Part shown: positions 7,761 to 17,496 of the stretch, one piece after another
Layout of the letters: every line of letters starts with the position of its first letter
How positions within the stretch are numbered: position 1 is the first letter of the stretch
Source of the DNA: Alphaproteobacteria bacterium
GTDB lineage: Bacteria > Pseudomonadota > Alphaproteobacteria > Rickettsiales > UBA8987
Direction: 5' to 3'
Length of the DNA: 64,000 nucleotides
Assembly: GCA_030429625.1 (NCBI GenBank)
Contig: JAUIFA010000002.1
Span: 248,001-312,000 of the forward strand
Translations under genes and position numbers: made by a program
The notes under the pieces: generated by a model
Told to the model about the DNA's origin: nothing
The model's input: the letters and a program-made list of their open reading frames with translations, nothing else
Database searches by the model: none

Positions 7761-8516
7761 ATGTACAAATTATTTACTACATTAACAGCAATAGCTTGTG
7801 TTTTTACAACGCCGGCTTACGGGATAGGTACAGGTAGTAGCTTCCCAATTTATGAGGCAAAGCAGGCCATAGAGTTTGCTTTGGTGGAAGAAGGAGCTGG
7901 CAATAACATAAAAATTGAGGCTGTACGGCTTAGCGTTCCAGGAACCAGCCTGCAATATAATATTAATGCCATAGACAGCTCTGTTTTGAAGGACAGTTAT
8001 ACATTGAAGAATATTGATATTAATCACACAAACAGTAGCTTTCTGGCCAATCTTTCGGCAGAAAAATATACGGTAAATGTAAGTGGTCGCTTTGCTGAAT
8101 ATATTGAAGTGCCGGTAGTGGATGCACCCATTCGCAAAGGGTTAGTTCTCCGCAAAGAAGATTTACGCTTTGTTGAGATGCCCAGCCGTAAAGTGCATCG
8201 GGATGTGGTGATGGAGCTTGCCGATCTTGTTGGTAAGGAAGCAGTACGCAGTCTTCGAGTATCAAAACCGGTGCGGGCACGTGATTTACGTAAACCCATT
8301 ATGGTGGATAAAGGGGATGTGGTGACACTGCTCTACAGTAACCGGTTTATTGACTTAAAAACGGTTGGTGTTGCACTGCAAAAAGCCTCTTTAGGTGAGG
8401 TAATTCAGGTAAAAAATTCTAAGAGTGGAAAAATTGTCCAAGCCATGGTCAACCAACGTGGAGAGGCGTTAGTAAACTATGCAGATAGGCTTGGCGAACA
8501 ATTGGCAGGAAATTAG
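7761..8516 (+). CDS. flgA: Flagellar P-ring assembly chaperone FlgA
   Basis: FlgA is a periplasmic chaperone for P-ring (FlgI) assembly. The 251-residue protein has a signal peptide (cleavage after PAYG near residue 20), an SAF-like domain (about 110-175, with APIRKGLVLRKEDLR) and the C-terminal half with VVTLLYSNRFIDLKTVGVAL and the tail GKIVQAMVNQRGEALV. I choose ATG 7761 because TTAGGGG (7746-7752) is well spaced for it; a TTG immediately upstream is less likely. Its client FlgI is not encoded in the window. Confidence 0.92.
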   Translation: MYKLFTTLTAIACVFTTPAYGIGTGSSFPIYEAKQAIEFALVEEGAGNNIKIEAVRLSVPGTSLQYNINAIDSSVLKDSYTLKNIDINHTNSSFLANLSAEKYTVNVSGRFAEYIEVPVVDAPIRKGLVLRKEDLRFVEMPSRKVHRDVVMELADLVGKEAVRSLRVSKPVRARDLRKPIMVDKGDVVTLLYSNRFIDLKTVGVALQKASLGEVIQVKNSKSGKIVQAMVNQRGEALVNYADRLGEQLAGN

Positions 8517-8531
8517 AGAGAGGATGACGAG

Positions 8532-9287
8532 ATGAAAAAGAATATGATGATAAAAACCTGTAGCATATTGGCAATAGTTGCCATGGCAACAGGCTGCACG
8601 GAAGAAACCTTGGATCGGTTAAAACATGTTGGAGAAGCTCCAAAACTTAACCCGATGGCGGAACAGATGGAAGGTTCAGCACCAGTGATCTGGCCAACGG
8701 GAAGAATGAAACAAAAAGAAATAAAAACGGTTAATTCTATTTGGAGTAGAGGCGCAGCAAGAATGTTTGCTGATACCAGAGCCAGAGAAATCGGTGATAT
8801 TTTGACAGTGCAGGTGAAGTTGAAAGAAAAAGCCAATCTTGACAATAAAACCGAACGTAAGCGTTCAAATAAGGATGCGGTAGGCGCTGGAAGTTTGTTT
8901 GGTCTGGAAGAGTTATTAACCGGCTGGTTGCCAGGGAAGGCGGATCCGAGTTCGCTGATTTCCATTGATGGCTCGCTTGATAATAAAGGTGAAGGAAAAA
9001 TTGAGCGTGAAGAAGAAATAGAATTTGAAGTGGCAGCAGTGGTCACACAGGTTTTACCCAACGGGAATGTGATGATTTATGGCAGCCAAGAAATCAGGGT
9101 GAACCATGAAATACGTCAGATCACCGTTGAAGGGGTTGTGCGTCCGGGGGACATCGATGCGAACAACCAGATTGATTACAGAAACATTGCCGAAGCCAGA
9201 ATTTCTTACGGCGGTAGGGGGCTGATTACCGATATGCAGCAACCGCGTCTGGGTTCGCAAGTTGTCGATATCTTATCACCGTTTTAA
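8532..9287 (+). CDS. flgH: Flagellar L-ring lipoprotein FlgH
   Basis: FlgH forms the L ring in the outer membrane around the flagellar rod. The 251-residue precursor has a lipoprotein signal with lipobox MATGC near residues 19-23, followed by the family core SIWSRGAARMFADTRAREIGDILTV in outline and the C-terminal strand GEVRPGDI/RISYGGRG region. The coding end GLITDMQQPRLGSQVVDILSPF matches FlgH. flgI, which commonly follows flgH, is missing; a hairpin and T-run follow instead. Confidence 0.95.
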   Translation: MKKNMMIKTCSILAIVAMATGCTEETLDRLKHVGEAPKLNPMAEQMEGSAPVIWPTGRMKQKEIKTVNSIWSRGAARMFADTRAREIGDILTVQVKLKEKANLDNKTERKRSNKDAVGAGSLFGLEELLTGWLPGKADPSSLISIDGSLDNKGEGKIEREEEIEFEVAAVVTQVLPNGNVMIYGSQEIRVNHEIRQITVEGVVRPGDIDANNQIDYRNIAEARISYGGRGLITDMQQPRLGSQVVDILSPF

Positions 9288-9369
9288 AAGGAGTTTTTGG
9301 TAACGATATTGATACAAAATTGGGGGTATTATAATGGATCTTTTAAAGACATAACACCTCCTAACAGTT

Positions 9370-9437
9370 GAAAGCAAGCCGGGGTAATCTCTCCCTCTCT
9401 CACTCTCTCTCCCTTGCTTGCTTTCTTCCATTTTTTT
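9370..9437 (+). terminator. Putative terminator after flgH
   Basis: GAAAGCAAG (9370-9378) is complementary to CTTGCTTTC (9417-9425), and seven T residues follow at 9431-9437. The loop is long and strongly CT-rich, so termination is plausible but not typical. The gap between flgH and the chemoreceptor gene (about 270 bases) also holds a six-codon reading frame at 9334-9354 behind GGGGG; nothing supports it as a gene. Confidence 0.45.
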
Positions 9438-9465
9438 AGCGGGAAGTTGGCTAATAACCAAGCGT

Positions 9466-9494
9466 TTGACTCTACTATTAAGACAATTTATTTT
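9466..9494 (+). promoter_or_regulatory. Possible promoter of the chemoreceptor gene
   Basis: TTGACT (9466-9471), 17 bases and TATTTT (9489-9494) give a moderate sigma-70 promoter about 65 bases upstream of the start codon. No sigma-54 or sigma-28 signature was recognised here. Confidence 0.4.
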
Positions 9495-9558
9495 ATTGAA
9501 TGTGCACCATATAAGTGTATAGTTGTATAAATTCTATTATTAGACGGTGGGGGAAACC

Positions 9559-11613
9559 ATGCTAAAATTTTTATACGACATGAAAATTCGTAATAAAATT
9601 ATTATTCTATTGTTGATACCTGTGTTGGGGTTGGTCTATTTTTCGGCGCATAATGTGCTTGATTCTTCAAGAGTTGTTTCAGAATCGGAGTTGTTTCAAT
9701 CCTTTATCAAACTGTCTGTGGATATGAGTAACCTTGTACACGAGCAGCAAAAAGAGCGTGGAGCAACAGCGGTTTATGTAGGAAGTGAGGGTAAAAAATT
9801 TAAAAATGAATTGGCTGATCAGAGGAAATCTACGGACGAAAAACGCCAGATTTTTCTTAAAAATCTGGCAGTATTTGACAAAGACAGGTTTGACGATGTG
9901 TTTAATAGCAAACTTCAGGATGTGTTAGACAATCTTAAGAAAATAGATGATATCCGTAATTCTGTTGATAATCTTGCGATTACGGCCGCAGATGCTATAG
10001 GTTTTTATACCAAACAAAATGCTCGGAATTTTAATTTAATATTTTATGCTTCAACCATCATAACGGATGCTAAATTGGTTAATGCCATAAACGGCTATGT
10101 GAATTACCTTCAAGGTAAGGAACGTGCCGGGATTGAGCGCGCAGTGGGTGCCAATGGTTTTGCGTCAGGAAGCTTTACCCCAGAGGCGATGAATAAATTT
10201 AAAGCATTGATTGCGGCTCAAGACACATACGGAAATATTTTCCTTTCATACGCGACAGATGCCCAAAAAGAAGTCTATCAAAAAGCCATGGAGGATGAGT
10301 CATCTGTAGAGGTTAGGCGGATGCGTGATATTGCGATAAACAATCCCTTAGTGATTGGAGAAATAACAGGAAAACACTGGTTTGATACGATCACAAAAAA
10401 GATTAATATTCTCAAAGAGACAGAAAATATTCTTGCTCAGGATTTGATTGATTTAGCGGAACGTAATCATGGTGCGGCCGAAAGTGAACGTAAAGATACC
10501 ATTTTGATAACAATGGTGGTTCTGATCCTAACATTACTTACCTCTATATTCTTTTCTGCAATGATTACCAACCCTATTACATCGTTGACGCAGGTGATGA
10601 ATAAAATAGCGGCCAACGATATTGAAGTGGCGATTCCATATACAGAACAAAAAGACGAAATTGGTGCTATGGCTGGTTCCGTTCAAATATTTAAAGAAAA
10701 TGCTATAGAAAGGCAGCGGCTTGAAGCCGAACAGAAAGAAGCCGAACTCAGAGCCGAAGAAGACAAAAAGAAAATGATGAATGAGTTGGCAGATAATTTT
10801 GAATCTCGAGTGCAGGGGATTATCGATTCGGTAGCGGCTGCGGCAACTGAATTAAACCACACAGCCGAATCTATGCAGAATTTGTCAACCACGGCAAATA
10901 ATATTTCAACTGAGGCAGCGTCTTCGTCGCAAGAGACAGCAAACAATGTTAGCACCGTTGCGTCTGCTGCGGAGGAAATGAGTGCTTCAATCAATGAAAT
11001 CTCACAGCAAGTGTCTAACGCCAATAAAGCTGCTGGGGATGCTGCAGGCAAAGCCAATAATGCGGGTGAAATTACACAATCTCTACAAGATGCGACTTCC
11101 AGAATTGGTGAGATTGTAGGATTAATCCGTGATATTGCGGAACAGATTAACCTCCTTGCACTTAACGCAACAATTGAATCGGCACGTGCAGGAGATGCCG
11201 GGAAAGGGTTTGCTGTTGTGGCAACTGAGGTTAAGAATTTGGCAGAGCAAACAGCCAAAGCAACCGAAGAAATATCCAAACAAATTAGTAGTGTACAGGA
11301 TGTGGCGAAGGATGTTGTGGATGTAGTTGAGGTCATTAAAAATTCTATTTCAAGTGTGTCGGAATATGCTAATGGGATTGCTTCTGCAGTTGAGGAGCAA
11401 ACTGCTGTAACTAATGAAATCGCCGCTAGCATGAGTACCGCCTCCAATGGCGTAAACAGTGTTAATAAAGGTCTTGAAGGGGTTCAAACTGCCTCCAGTG
11501 ATACTTTGGTCAGCGCTGGAGAGCTATTAGATGCCACCAGTGATCTTTCAAAACAGGCCGAAGGCTTGAGTCATGAAGTCTCTCAATTCTTATCTGAAAT
11601 TAGAGCGTCTTAA
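9559..11613 (+). CDS. Methyl-accepting chemotaxis protein with NIT-type sensor domain
   Basis: This is a transmembrane chemoreceptor of 684 residues. It has a membrane segment at about residues 13-31 and a periplasmic domain whose start ([18 protein letters not shown]) matches the nitrate/nitrite-sensing NIT domain. A second membrane segment lies near 315-337, then a HAMP domain, then the signalling domain with the conserved hairpin tip ([20 protein letters not shown]). There is no CheR-binding pentapeptide at the C-terminus. ATG 9559 is preferred to GTG 9547, because GGTGGGGGA then serves as Shine-Dalgarno sequence. Ligand identity is not proved. The stop codon overlaps that of the convergent queA gene. 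Confidence 0.9.
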   Translation: MLKFLYDMKIRNKIIILLLIPVLGLVYFSAHNVLDSSRVVSESELFQSFIKLSVDMSNLVHEQQKERGATAVYVGSEGKKFKNELADQRKSTDEKRQIFLKNLAVFDKDRFDDVFNSKLQDVLDNLKKIDDIRNSVDNLAITAADAIGFYTKQNARNFNLIFYASTIITDAKLVNAINGYVNYLQGKERAGIERAVGANGFASGSFTPEAMNKFKALIAAQDTYGNIFLSYATDAQKEVYQKAMEDESSVEVRRMRDIAINNPLVIGEITGKHWFDTITKKINILKETENILAQDLIDLAERNHGAAESERKDTILITMVVLILTLLTSIFFSAMITNPITSLTQVMNKIAANDIEVAIPYTEQKDEIGAMAGSVQIFKENAIERQRLEAEQKEAELRAEEDKKKMMNELADNFESRVQGIIDSVAAAATELNHTAESMQNLSTTANNISTEAASSSQETANNVSTVASAAEEMSASINEISQQVSNANKAAGDAAGKANNAGEITQSLQDATSRIGEIVGLIRDIAEQINLLALNATIESARAGDAGKGFAVVATEVKNLAEQTAKATEEISKQISSVQDVAKDVVDVVEVIKNSISSVSEYANGIASAVEEQTAVTNEIAASMSTASNGVNSVNKGLEGVQTASSDTLVSAGELLDATSDLSKQAEGLSHEVSQFLSEIRAS

Positions 11614-12680
11614 GTTATTGTTGCTGATGTAGGGAGGGTGTGAGTATTCTCCTCCAAAAAACATGTGTCGCCATAGGAATAAAAGCGATAGCCGCTTTTG
11701 ATAGCATGTTGGTAGGCGTGTTTCATGTTATCTACACCACAGAAGGCACAGACCAGCATAAATAAAGTGGATTTAGGGATATGAAAATTGGTTTGTAACA
11801 CATCCACAATTTTAAAATTATATCCGGGAGTAATAAATATATCCGTGTCTTTTGATTCTGCTTTTAATACACCATTCTCATCAGCACATGATTCCAACGC
11901 ACGTAGAGAGGTGGTTCCCACGGCAATGACTCGTCCGCCATTTTTCTTAGCGTTGTTGATAAGATTAGCCGTATCCTCAGAGATAGAATAATATTCAAAA
12001 TGCATTTTATGATCGTGAATGCTTTGAGTTTTTACCGGTAGAAACGTCCCTCCGCCCACATGCAAGGTGATATGGGTTCGAATCACGCCTTTTTCATCGA
12101 GCTGTTTTAAGATGTCTTGGGTATAATGCAGACCGGCTGTGGGCGCTGCCACCGCACCGGATTCTTTAGCAAACACAGTTTGATAGGTAGCTGCATCTTC
12201 TTCTTCCACGTGCCGTTTGTTGATGATGTAGGGCGGAAGAGGGACTTCTCCAATTCTAAGAAGTTCTGTGTTAAACGCATCGTCTGAGAGATTAAATTCT
12301 AATATCACTTCCCCATCGTCGTGTTTTGTGACCACAATGGCAGAAAGAGCCGCCGAAAAAATAATTTCATCACTAATTTTGAGCTTTTTGGCAGGCTTTG
12401 CGAAGATGCTCCACTGGCCGTTTGCCAATTTACGGTGCAGCATAATCTGGATTTTTGCTTCACCACGTTTGGCGTATAAGCGTGCGGGGATGACTTTGGT
12501 ATCGTTAAACACCATCACATCCCCCTCGCGGACAAGATCAGCTATGTTCTGGAATTGTAAATCCTCATAGGTACCACGTTCTTTGCCAACGTAAAGCAGG
12601 CGTGAAGTGTCACGTGGTTCAACCGGATGGGTGGCAATTTGCTCCTCCGGTAGATCAAAATCAAATTCACTAATATGCAT
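11610..12680 (-). CDS. queA: S-adenosylmethionine:tRNA ribosyltransferase-isomerase
   Basis: QueA transfers the ribosyl part of SAM to 7-aminomethyl-7-deazaguanine in tRNA, making epoxyqueuosine. The 356-residue protein begins [24 protein letters not shown], and contains [33 protein letters not shown] and [17 protein letters not shown], all family signatures. Its last four bases overlap the end of the chemoreceptor gene on the other strand. The cyclophilin gene upstream on the same strand ends nine bases before its start, so co-transcription is likely. Confidence 0.96.
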   Translation of the reverse strand: MHISEFDFDLPEEQIATHPVEPRDTSRLLYVGKERGTYEDLQFQNIADLVREGDVMVFNDTKVIPARLYAKRGEAKIQIMLHRKLANGQWSIFAKPAKKLKISDEIIFSAALSAIVVTKHDDGEVILEFNLSDDAFNTELLRIGEVPLPPYIINKRHVEEEDAATYQTVFAKESGAVAAPTAGLHYTQDILKQLDEKGVIRTHITLHVGGGTFLPVKTQSIHDHKMHFEYYSISEDTANLINNAKKNGGRVIAVGTTSLRALESCADENGVLKAESKDTDIFITPGYNFKIVDVLQTNFHIPKSTLFMLVCAFCGVDNMKHAYQHAIKSGYRFYSYGDTCFLEENTHTLPTSATIT

Positions 12681-12689
12681 AGAATCTAG

Positions 12690-13310
12690 CTAATTAGAAC
12701 CTTCAGATTCTTTAGCTTCTTCAGATTCTTCAATCTTTTCGATTTCTTCAGTGTTTTCAGTCTCTTCATCCGCAGCGACAACCATTTTGATGATTGCGTC
12801 TGGATTTTCAACTTTTCCTGATCCGGGAGATCCTTTTTTGATATTGTCCACAAATTCCATTCCCTCGACAACTTGTCCCCATACAGTGTATTGTCCATTG
12901 AGGTGTGAAGCATTCTTTAAGCAGATAAAGAATTGGCTATCAGCACTATTAGGGTTGCTGGAGCGTGCCATGGAAACTGTACCTCTTAAGTGTGGTTCCT
13001 TGGAAAATTCGGCCTCAATATTTTGGCCAGAACCGCCAGTACCGGTGCCGGTAGGGTCGCCGGTTTGTGCCATAAAGCCATCAATAACTCGATGGAAAAC
13101 CAGCCCATCATAAAAGCCTTCACGCACCAATTCCTTAATACGAGCCACATGTTTGGGTGCAATGTCCGGTCGCAGTTCAATGATGACTCTGCCATCTTTT
13201 AAATCAAGGTAAAGTGTGTTCTCATTATCGCGTGCTTCAGCCATGGTAGATGTTCCTAATAATATTAGTGTAAAAATGGTAGTTAAAAAGCGTGTTAGAA
13301 TATTTTGCAT
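12690..13310 (-). CDS. Periplasmic cyclophilin-type peptidyl-prolyl isomerase
   Basis: This PPIase catalyses cis-trans isomerisation of proline bonds during folding. From ATG 13310, which has AAGGA nine bases upstream, the protein has 206 residues: a signal peptide ending near MAEA, then a cyclophilin domain with FHRVIDGFMAQTGDPTGTG and the FFICLKN-HLNGQYTVWGQV core. After the domain there is an acidic tail rich in E, S and K encoded by repeated TTCAGATTC-like units, unusual for the family. A longer start at 13346 is possible but would bury the signal peptide. The gene lies just upstream of queA on the same strand. Confidence 0.9.
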   Translation of the reverse strand: MQNILTRFLTTIFTLILLGTSTMAEARDNENTLYLDLKDGRVIIELRPDIAPKHVARIKELVREGFYDGLVFHRVIDGFMAQTGDPTGTGTGGSGQNIEAEFSKEPHLRGTVSMARSSNPNSADSQFFICLKNASHLNGQYTVWGQVVEGMEFVDNIKKGSPGSGKVENPDAIIKMVVAADEETENTEEIEKIEESEEAKESEGSN

Positions 13311-13406
13311 GATAGTATCCTTATTTTTGATAGTATTTTTTAACAAATATTAAGAAGATTACAAGAAATAAGTTGTTTATAATTACCGTAGGTTGTAACT
13401 TGTTTG

Positions 13407-13433
13407 AATAATACAGAAATTTACTGTATTATT
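13407..13433. promoter_or_regulatory. Inverted repeat upstream of hemA
   Basis: AATAATACAG (13407-13416) and CTGTATTATT (13424-13433) are perfect ten-base arms around AAATTTA. The element lies about 115 bases upstream of hemA and 97 bases upstream of the divergent cyclophilin gene, an operator-like position. It does not match FNR (TTGAT-N4-ATCAA) or a typical Irr box. A weaker pair, AAGTT/AACTT, lies just to its left. Confidence 0.5.
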
Positions 13434-13549
13434 AAGCTTGTAGGGCAGTTTTTTGTTTATATTTTGTGGAGTTCATGTTATCAAGCCCGTGAAATTTAAA
13501 CAGTTTTAGAATGGTGCTGTCTGCTATTTTTAGGTAATAGGTCTTTTTT

Positions 13550-14803
13550 ATGAGTGATATGTTTGATTATGATGGTTTTTTAACCAAGTCAATTCAGAAA
13601 CTGAAGCTTGCCGGAAATTACCGAGAATTTACCGATCTTGAGCGTTATGCTGGCAAATATCCCAAGGCATATGATCACACAAATAAACGTGAAATAACCA
13701 TCTGGTGTAATAATGATTATCTTGGCATGGGACAAAATCCGGAAGTGGTTCTGGCGATGAAGAAATGCGCCGATGAAATTGGTGTGGGTGCTGGTGGAAC
13801 ACGTAACATTGCCGGGACAAACCACCCGCTTGTTGTTTTAGAAGAAGAGATTACCTCGCTACATAAAAAGGAATCTGCATTGGTGTTTACGTCGGGCTAT
13901 GTGGCGAATTCCACTACGTTGCGCACGTTAGGCTCTATGTTGCCGGATTTGGTGATTCTTTCGGACGAATGCAACCATGCATCGATGATTGAAGGTGTGC
14001 GCTTTGGAAAATGTGAGAAAAAAATATTCCGTCATAACGATCTTAAGCATCTTGAAGAGCTATTGACAGAAGTAGAAAAAGGTCGCCCCATTTTAATTGC
14101 CTTTGAGTCTGTCTATTCTATGGACGGAGATATTTCCCCTATTAAAGACATTTGTGATCTTGCGGATCAGTATGGTGCTTTAACCTATCTGGATGAAGTA
14201 CATGCTGTGGGTCTTTATGGCGAAGAGGGTGGTGGCATTGCCCAAAGAGAAGGTTTGGAAGAACGTATTGATATCATTCAAGGAACTATGGCCAAAGGGT
14301 TTGGTGTGATTGGCGGCTACATTGCCACTACCAAAGTAATGGCAGATTTTATCCGCAGTTTTGGTCATGGCTTTATTTTTTCTACTGCGATGAACCCGCC
14401 GACTGCTGCGGCATGTCTTGCCAGTGTGCGTTATGTGCGTGCGCATAATGAATTGCGGGAGAAGTTGCACACGAATGTTGATACATTTAAAAATATGTGC
14501 GCCGATGTGGGTATACCGGTGATGCGTAGCACGCAAAGTCACATCATTCCAATTTTTGTGGGTGATCCGGTGAAGTGCCGTCAAATTTCAAATCGTTTGA
14601 TGGACGAATATAATATATTTGTTCAACATATTAATCACCCCACCGTACCAAGAGGAACGGAGCGTTTGCGGGTGACTCCGACTCCATTACACACAGAAGA
14701 GATGATGCATGAGATGATTGAAGCTTTGGTAGATGTGTTTGGGGAAGAGATGCTTAAAGACGGTCAGCTGATTTTAGAAGCTGATAGCATTGCGGCGGCT
14801 TAA
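13550..14803 (+). CDS. hemA: 5-aminolevulinate synthase
   Basis: ALAS condenses glycine with succinyl-CoA to 5-aminolevulinate, the first step of haem synthesis in alphaproteobacteria (Shemin pathway). The 417-residue protein is a PLP fold-type I alpha-oxoamine synthase: [14 protein letters not shown] near the N-terminus, [14 protein letters not shown], the aspartate motif [12 protein letters not shown], and the PLP lysine K249 in [12 protein letters not shown]. The Shine-Dalgarno signal is weak. The promoter region is shared with the cyclophilin gene and contains a 27-base inverted repeat. Confidence 0.97.
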   Translation: MSDMFDYDGFLTKSIQKLKLAGNYREFTDLERYAGKYPKAYDHTNKREITIWCNNDYLGMGQNPEVVLAMKKCADEIGVGAGGTRNIAGTNHPLVVLEEEITSLHKKESALVFTSGYVANSTTLRTLGSMLPDLVILSDECNHASMIEGVRFGKCEKKIFRHNDLKHLEELLTEVEKGRPILIAFESVYSMDGDISPIKDICDLADQYGALTYLDEVHAVGLYGEEGGGIAQREGLEERIDIIQGTMAKGFGVIGGYIATTKVMADFIRSFGHGFIFSTAMNPPTAAACLASVRYVRAHNELREKLHTNVDTFKNMCADVGIPVMRSTQSHIIPIFVGDPVKCRQISNRLMDEYNIFVQHINHPTVPRGTERLRVTPTPLHTEEMMHEMIEALVDVFGEEMLKDGQLILEADSIAAA

Positions 14804-14813
14804 GAAAGGCCAA

Positions 14814-16394
14814 TTATTCTACCTTAGGAACGCCACCTTCTAATTTCAGACCCTGACTTTCTACTTCTTTTTTGATGGCTTCATATTGTTGTGCTAAAAT
14901 GCTGAGTTTGCGCATAACCAATGCAAAATCCACCACGTCCTTTTTGCCCTGTTCAAAGGCAATAAACGGGTCATCCCAATAGGTTATGCCCCAGTCTGGG
15001 TCTTTAATTTTACGGTAGACTTCGGGGATTTTTACCGTACTCATCGGAATGCCAGAAATTTTGAAAGTTGACCAATCCGTTCGGGCAATGAACGTGTCAT
15101 AATCGGCTGTTTTCCAAGAGGCAAGCGGGTAGATATTCCGGCGCTGGCTGACCAACACACCGATATCTGCTCCGGAAATAATTTTTTTATCTGGGGTAAG
15201 AAAGTTTTTAAACTTTTCAAATTTTTCATCCGTCGCCCACACCATCCGCTCGTTGTTTAACAATAAAAGGCTGGAAAGAATTGGAGGGAAATGGCTGATA
15301 ATAAAGGTAAAAAAGCAGCAAACAATGATAAAGGGCGCTATCAGACGGCGATATTCTTTGAGGTATTTCTTTAGTTTGATAGAGCCATAAATTGAGGCAA
15401 TCACCAACACGGGAATAACCGAGGAAGAATGGTACAAGGTCATAGTTTTTGGAACATATACGCCCGACAAAGTACTGGCCGCAATGTCAGCCATGGCAGG
15501 GAACATATAAGGGATCACCATAAAAGGCAGAAGTAAGAATGGTAAAAATAACCACGCATAATATTTAAGATTTATAGTGCTGAAAAGAATTTCAAACATT
15601 CGTGCCATCATCTCAGAAAAAGGTAGGTATATCCATTGGTAACGGCCATAAGGAAGGTCTTCGGGAATATCGTTCGATAGCATATAATGGGAGCTAACAT
15701 TACTAAAATGTGGCATGATAATAAACAACACACTGACTACGGCAATCACCCCAATGGAGACAATAATCAGTGAATGTTTTAGATCTTTGTTTTTATAATA
15801 ATACAGCATGCCCACACCGATGATATCAATGCCATAATGTTCTTTGCATAAGGCCAGAAGGAAACAGGCAATGTAAATCATCCGTAAATTATTAGAGGTG
15901 ATGCCCAGCATGATAAAACTGGTGATAAGAACAGCAAGAGAATGGTCTTGAAAGCTGAACAAGGTGGCATAGATGGTCAGCGGGTTGATCAGATAGACCA
16001 GGGCCCACAGAAAAGCTTCTTTAGCCTTAATACCAATATGCTTTGCCGCATGGAAGATAACAATTGCGCTTAAAGACATAGACAGAACATGGATGGTTAG
16101 CAAAGTTTCCGGTCTAGGAAAAAGCCAATAAAAAGGCGTGGCCACCAGCACAGAAAGAAAGGAAAAATGAATACCTAAGCGGTTTGTCTCAGGGTGGTAG
16201 GGGTAATTGACACTGGTTTTCCACCAATTCCCCTCAGAGCTATTCCAGATAAAATGGTTGAAATTGCCCAGATCAATCAGCCCATAGCCCCAGCCATAGA
16301 GGCGTAAGAAATCTAGCGTGATGAAGAGGGCAAAATAGGCCGCAGTGATGGCATAAAGCAGATGTAAAAAATAGCGGTCTTTGGCTTGTGTCAT
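14814..16394 (-). CDS. DUF2079 polytopic membrane protein
   Basis: The 526-residue protein has around eleven predicted membrane segments. The N-terminal loop contains DLGNFNHFIWNSSEGNW and HFSFLSVLVATPFYWLFP, which match the DUF2079 family. That family resembles GT-C glycosyltransferases (lipid-linked sugar donors), but no activity is established. The C-terminal 150 residues are soluble. It converges with hemA with a ten-base gap, and dusB is upstream of it on the same strand with a 43-base gap. Confidence 0.75.
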   Translation of the reverse strand: MTQAKDRYFLHLLYAITAAYFALFITLDFLRLYGWGYGLIDLGNFNHFIWNSSEGNWWKTSVNYPYHPETNRLGIHFSFLSVLVATPFYWLFPRPETLLTIHVLSMSLSAIVIFHAAKHIGIKAKEAFLWALVYLINPLTIYATLFSFQDHSLAVLITSFIMLGITSNNLRMIYIACFLLALCKEHYGIDIIGVGMLYYYKNKDLKHSLIIVSIGVIAVVSVLFIIMPHFSNVSSHYMLSNDIPEDLPYGRYQWIYLPFSEMMARMFEILFSTINLKYYAWLFLPFLLLPFMVIPYMFPAMADIAASTLSGVYVPKTMTLYHSSSVIPVLVIASIYGSIKLKKYLKEYRRLIAPFIIVCCFFTFIISHFPPILSSLLLLNNERMVWATDEKFEKFKNFLTPDKKIISGADIGVLVSQRRNIYPLASWKTADYDTFIARTDWSTFKISGIPMSTVKIPEVYRKIKDPDWGITYWDDPFIAFEQGKKDVVDFALVMRKLSILAQQYEAIKKEVESQGLKLEGGVPKVE

Positions 16395-16437
16395 GCTCGG
16401 GATTTTGGCTTATCCTTTCACCAAAAGCAAGAGGATA

Positions 16438-17415
16438 TTATGTTGAATGTAAGAGCGAACCATAAAATTCATCGATGATGTTCAGCACGTCTTCTGATCT
16501 GCTCATGCGCATGGCCTTGTTGCGGAATTCAGCCGAGCCATGCAGACCGTTGCTGTACCAACCAACATGTTTGCGGGCAATACGAATACCGTTTTCTTCG
16601 CCATAAAAATCAATCATCGCCTGATAATGGTCACGCAAGATATGATATTGTTCTTCAAGGGTCGGGTCGGGCAGTTCTTCGCCGGTATTAAGATAATGAT
16701 TGGTTTGGTGGATAAACCAAGGTTTGCCATAACATCCGCGCCCGATCATCACCCCATCGGCACCGGAATCGGCCAGACATTGTTTGGCGTCGGCAAAATT
16801 ATTGATATCCCCATTAGCAATGACGGGAATAGTGACGTTGTCTTTCACGGTGCGAATAAATTTCCAATCGGCTTTGCCTTTATAAAACTGGCAACGGGTG
16901 CGCCCATGCACGGTGACCATTTTGATGCCGACATTTTCAGCCTTTTTAGCCAAAGAAGGGGCGTTGCGATTGGTATCGTCCCAGCCGGTACGCATTTTCA
17001 CCGTCACCGGAATATCCACTGCGTTGACCACTGCTTCCAACACACGCACGGCATGGTCTTCGTCTTTCATCATGGCAGATCCGGCATGGCCGTTGATCAC
17101 TTTTTTCACAGGGCAGCCATAATTAATATCGATCACCGAAGCGCCTAGATCACGATTTTTCTTTGCGGCGTTGGCCATTAATTGCGGGTCGCATCCGGCA
17201 ATTTGCACCGAGGCGGGGAAATCCGACGGGTCACAATGGGCTTTGCGGAAAGATTCTTGCGTTTCAGACATGACCGAATGGCTGGCAATCATCTCAGAGA
17301 CAACTAGCCCCGCACCAAAGCTACGCACTAATTTACGGAATGGGCGATCCGTCACGCCACTCATCGGGGCGAGGATCACATTACTTTCTAATTTTATATT
17401 ACCGATTCTCAGCAT
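16438..17415 (-). CDS. dusB: tRNA-dihydrouridine synthase B
   Basis: DusB uses FMN and NADPH to reduce uridine to dihydrouridine in tRNA D-loops. The TIM-barrel protein has 325 residues, with LAPMSGVTDRPFR near residues 16-28, the catalytic cysteine in INYGCPVKKV, TVKMRTGWDD, VTVHGRTRCQFYKG and ANGDI/GVMIGRGCYGKPW at the FMN phosphate site. It diverges from ispDF. In many alphaproteobacteria dusB lies between ispDF and ntrBC; here the ntr genes are absent. Confidence 0.96.
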   Translation of the reverse strand: MLRIGNIKLESNVILAPMSGVTDRPFRKLVRSFGAGLVVSEMIASHSVMSETQESFRKAHCDPSDFPASVQIAGCDPQLMANAAKKNRDLGASVIDINYGCPVKKVINGHAGSAMMKDEDHAVRVLEAVVNAVDIPVTVKMRTGWDDTNRNAPSLAKKAENVGIKMVTVHGRTRCQFYKGKADWKFIRTVKDNVTIPVIANGDINNFADAKQCLADSGADGVMIGRGCYGKPWFIHQTNHYLNTGEELPDPTLEEQYHILRDHYQAMIDFYGEENGIRIARKHVGWYSNGLHGSAEFRNKAMRMSRSEDVLNIIDEFYGSLLHST

Positions 17416-17496
17416 ATAATTATACTTTTATATTTATAGATTAAGCTCTATATTGTCTGCTTTATAAAGGAATGCTTTATATAGGAAATTTTCTAA

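Noticed and set aside
9334-9354. Six-codon reading frame after flgH behind GGGGG
   Set aside because: Too short to support as a gene, with no attenuator logic and no similarity to flgI.
10683-11447. 254-residue minus-strand frame opposite the chemoreceptor signalling domain
   Set aside because: The repetitive Ala/Ser/Cys composition is the reverse of the conserved coiled coil; there is no start signal.
13407-13433. FNR or Irr site upstream of hemA
   Set aside because: The arms AATAATACAG/CTGTATTATT do not contain TTGAT-N4-ATCAA or the Irr box pattern.
16540-17148. 202-residue plus-strand reading frame opposite dusB
   Set aside because: It is the complement of a clearly conserved gene; its composition is histidine- and phenylalanine-rich as expected for an antisense shadow.
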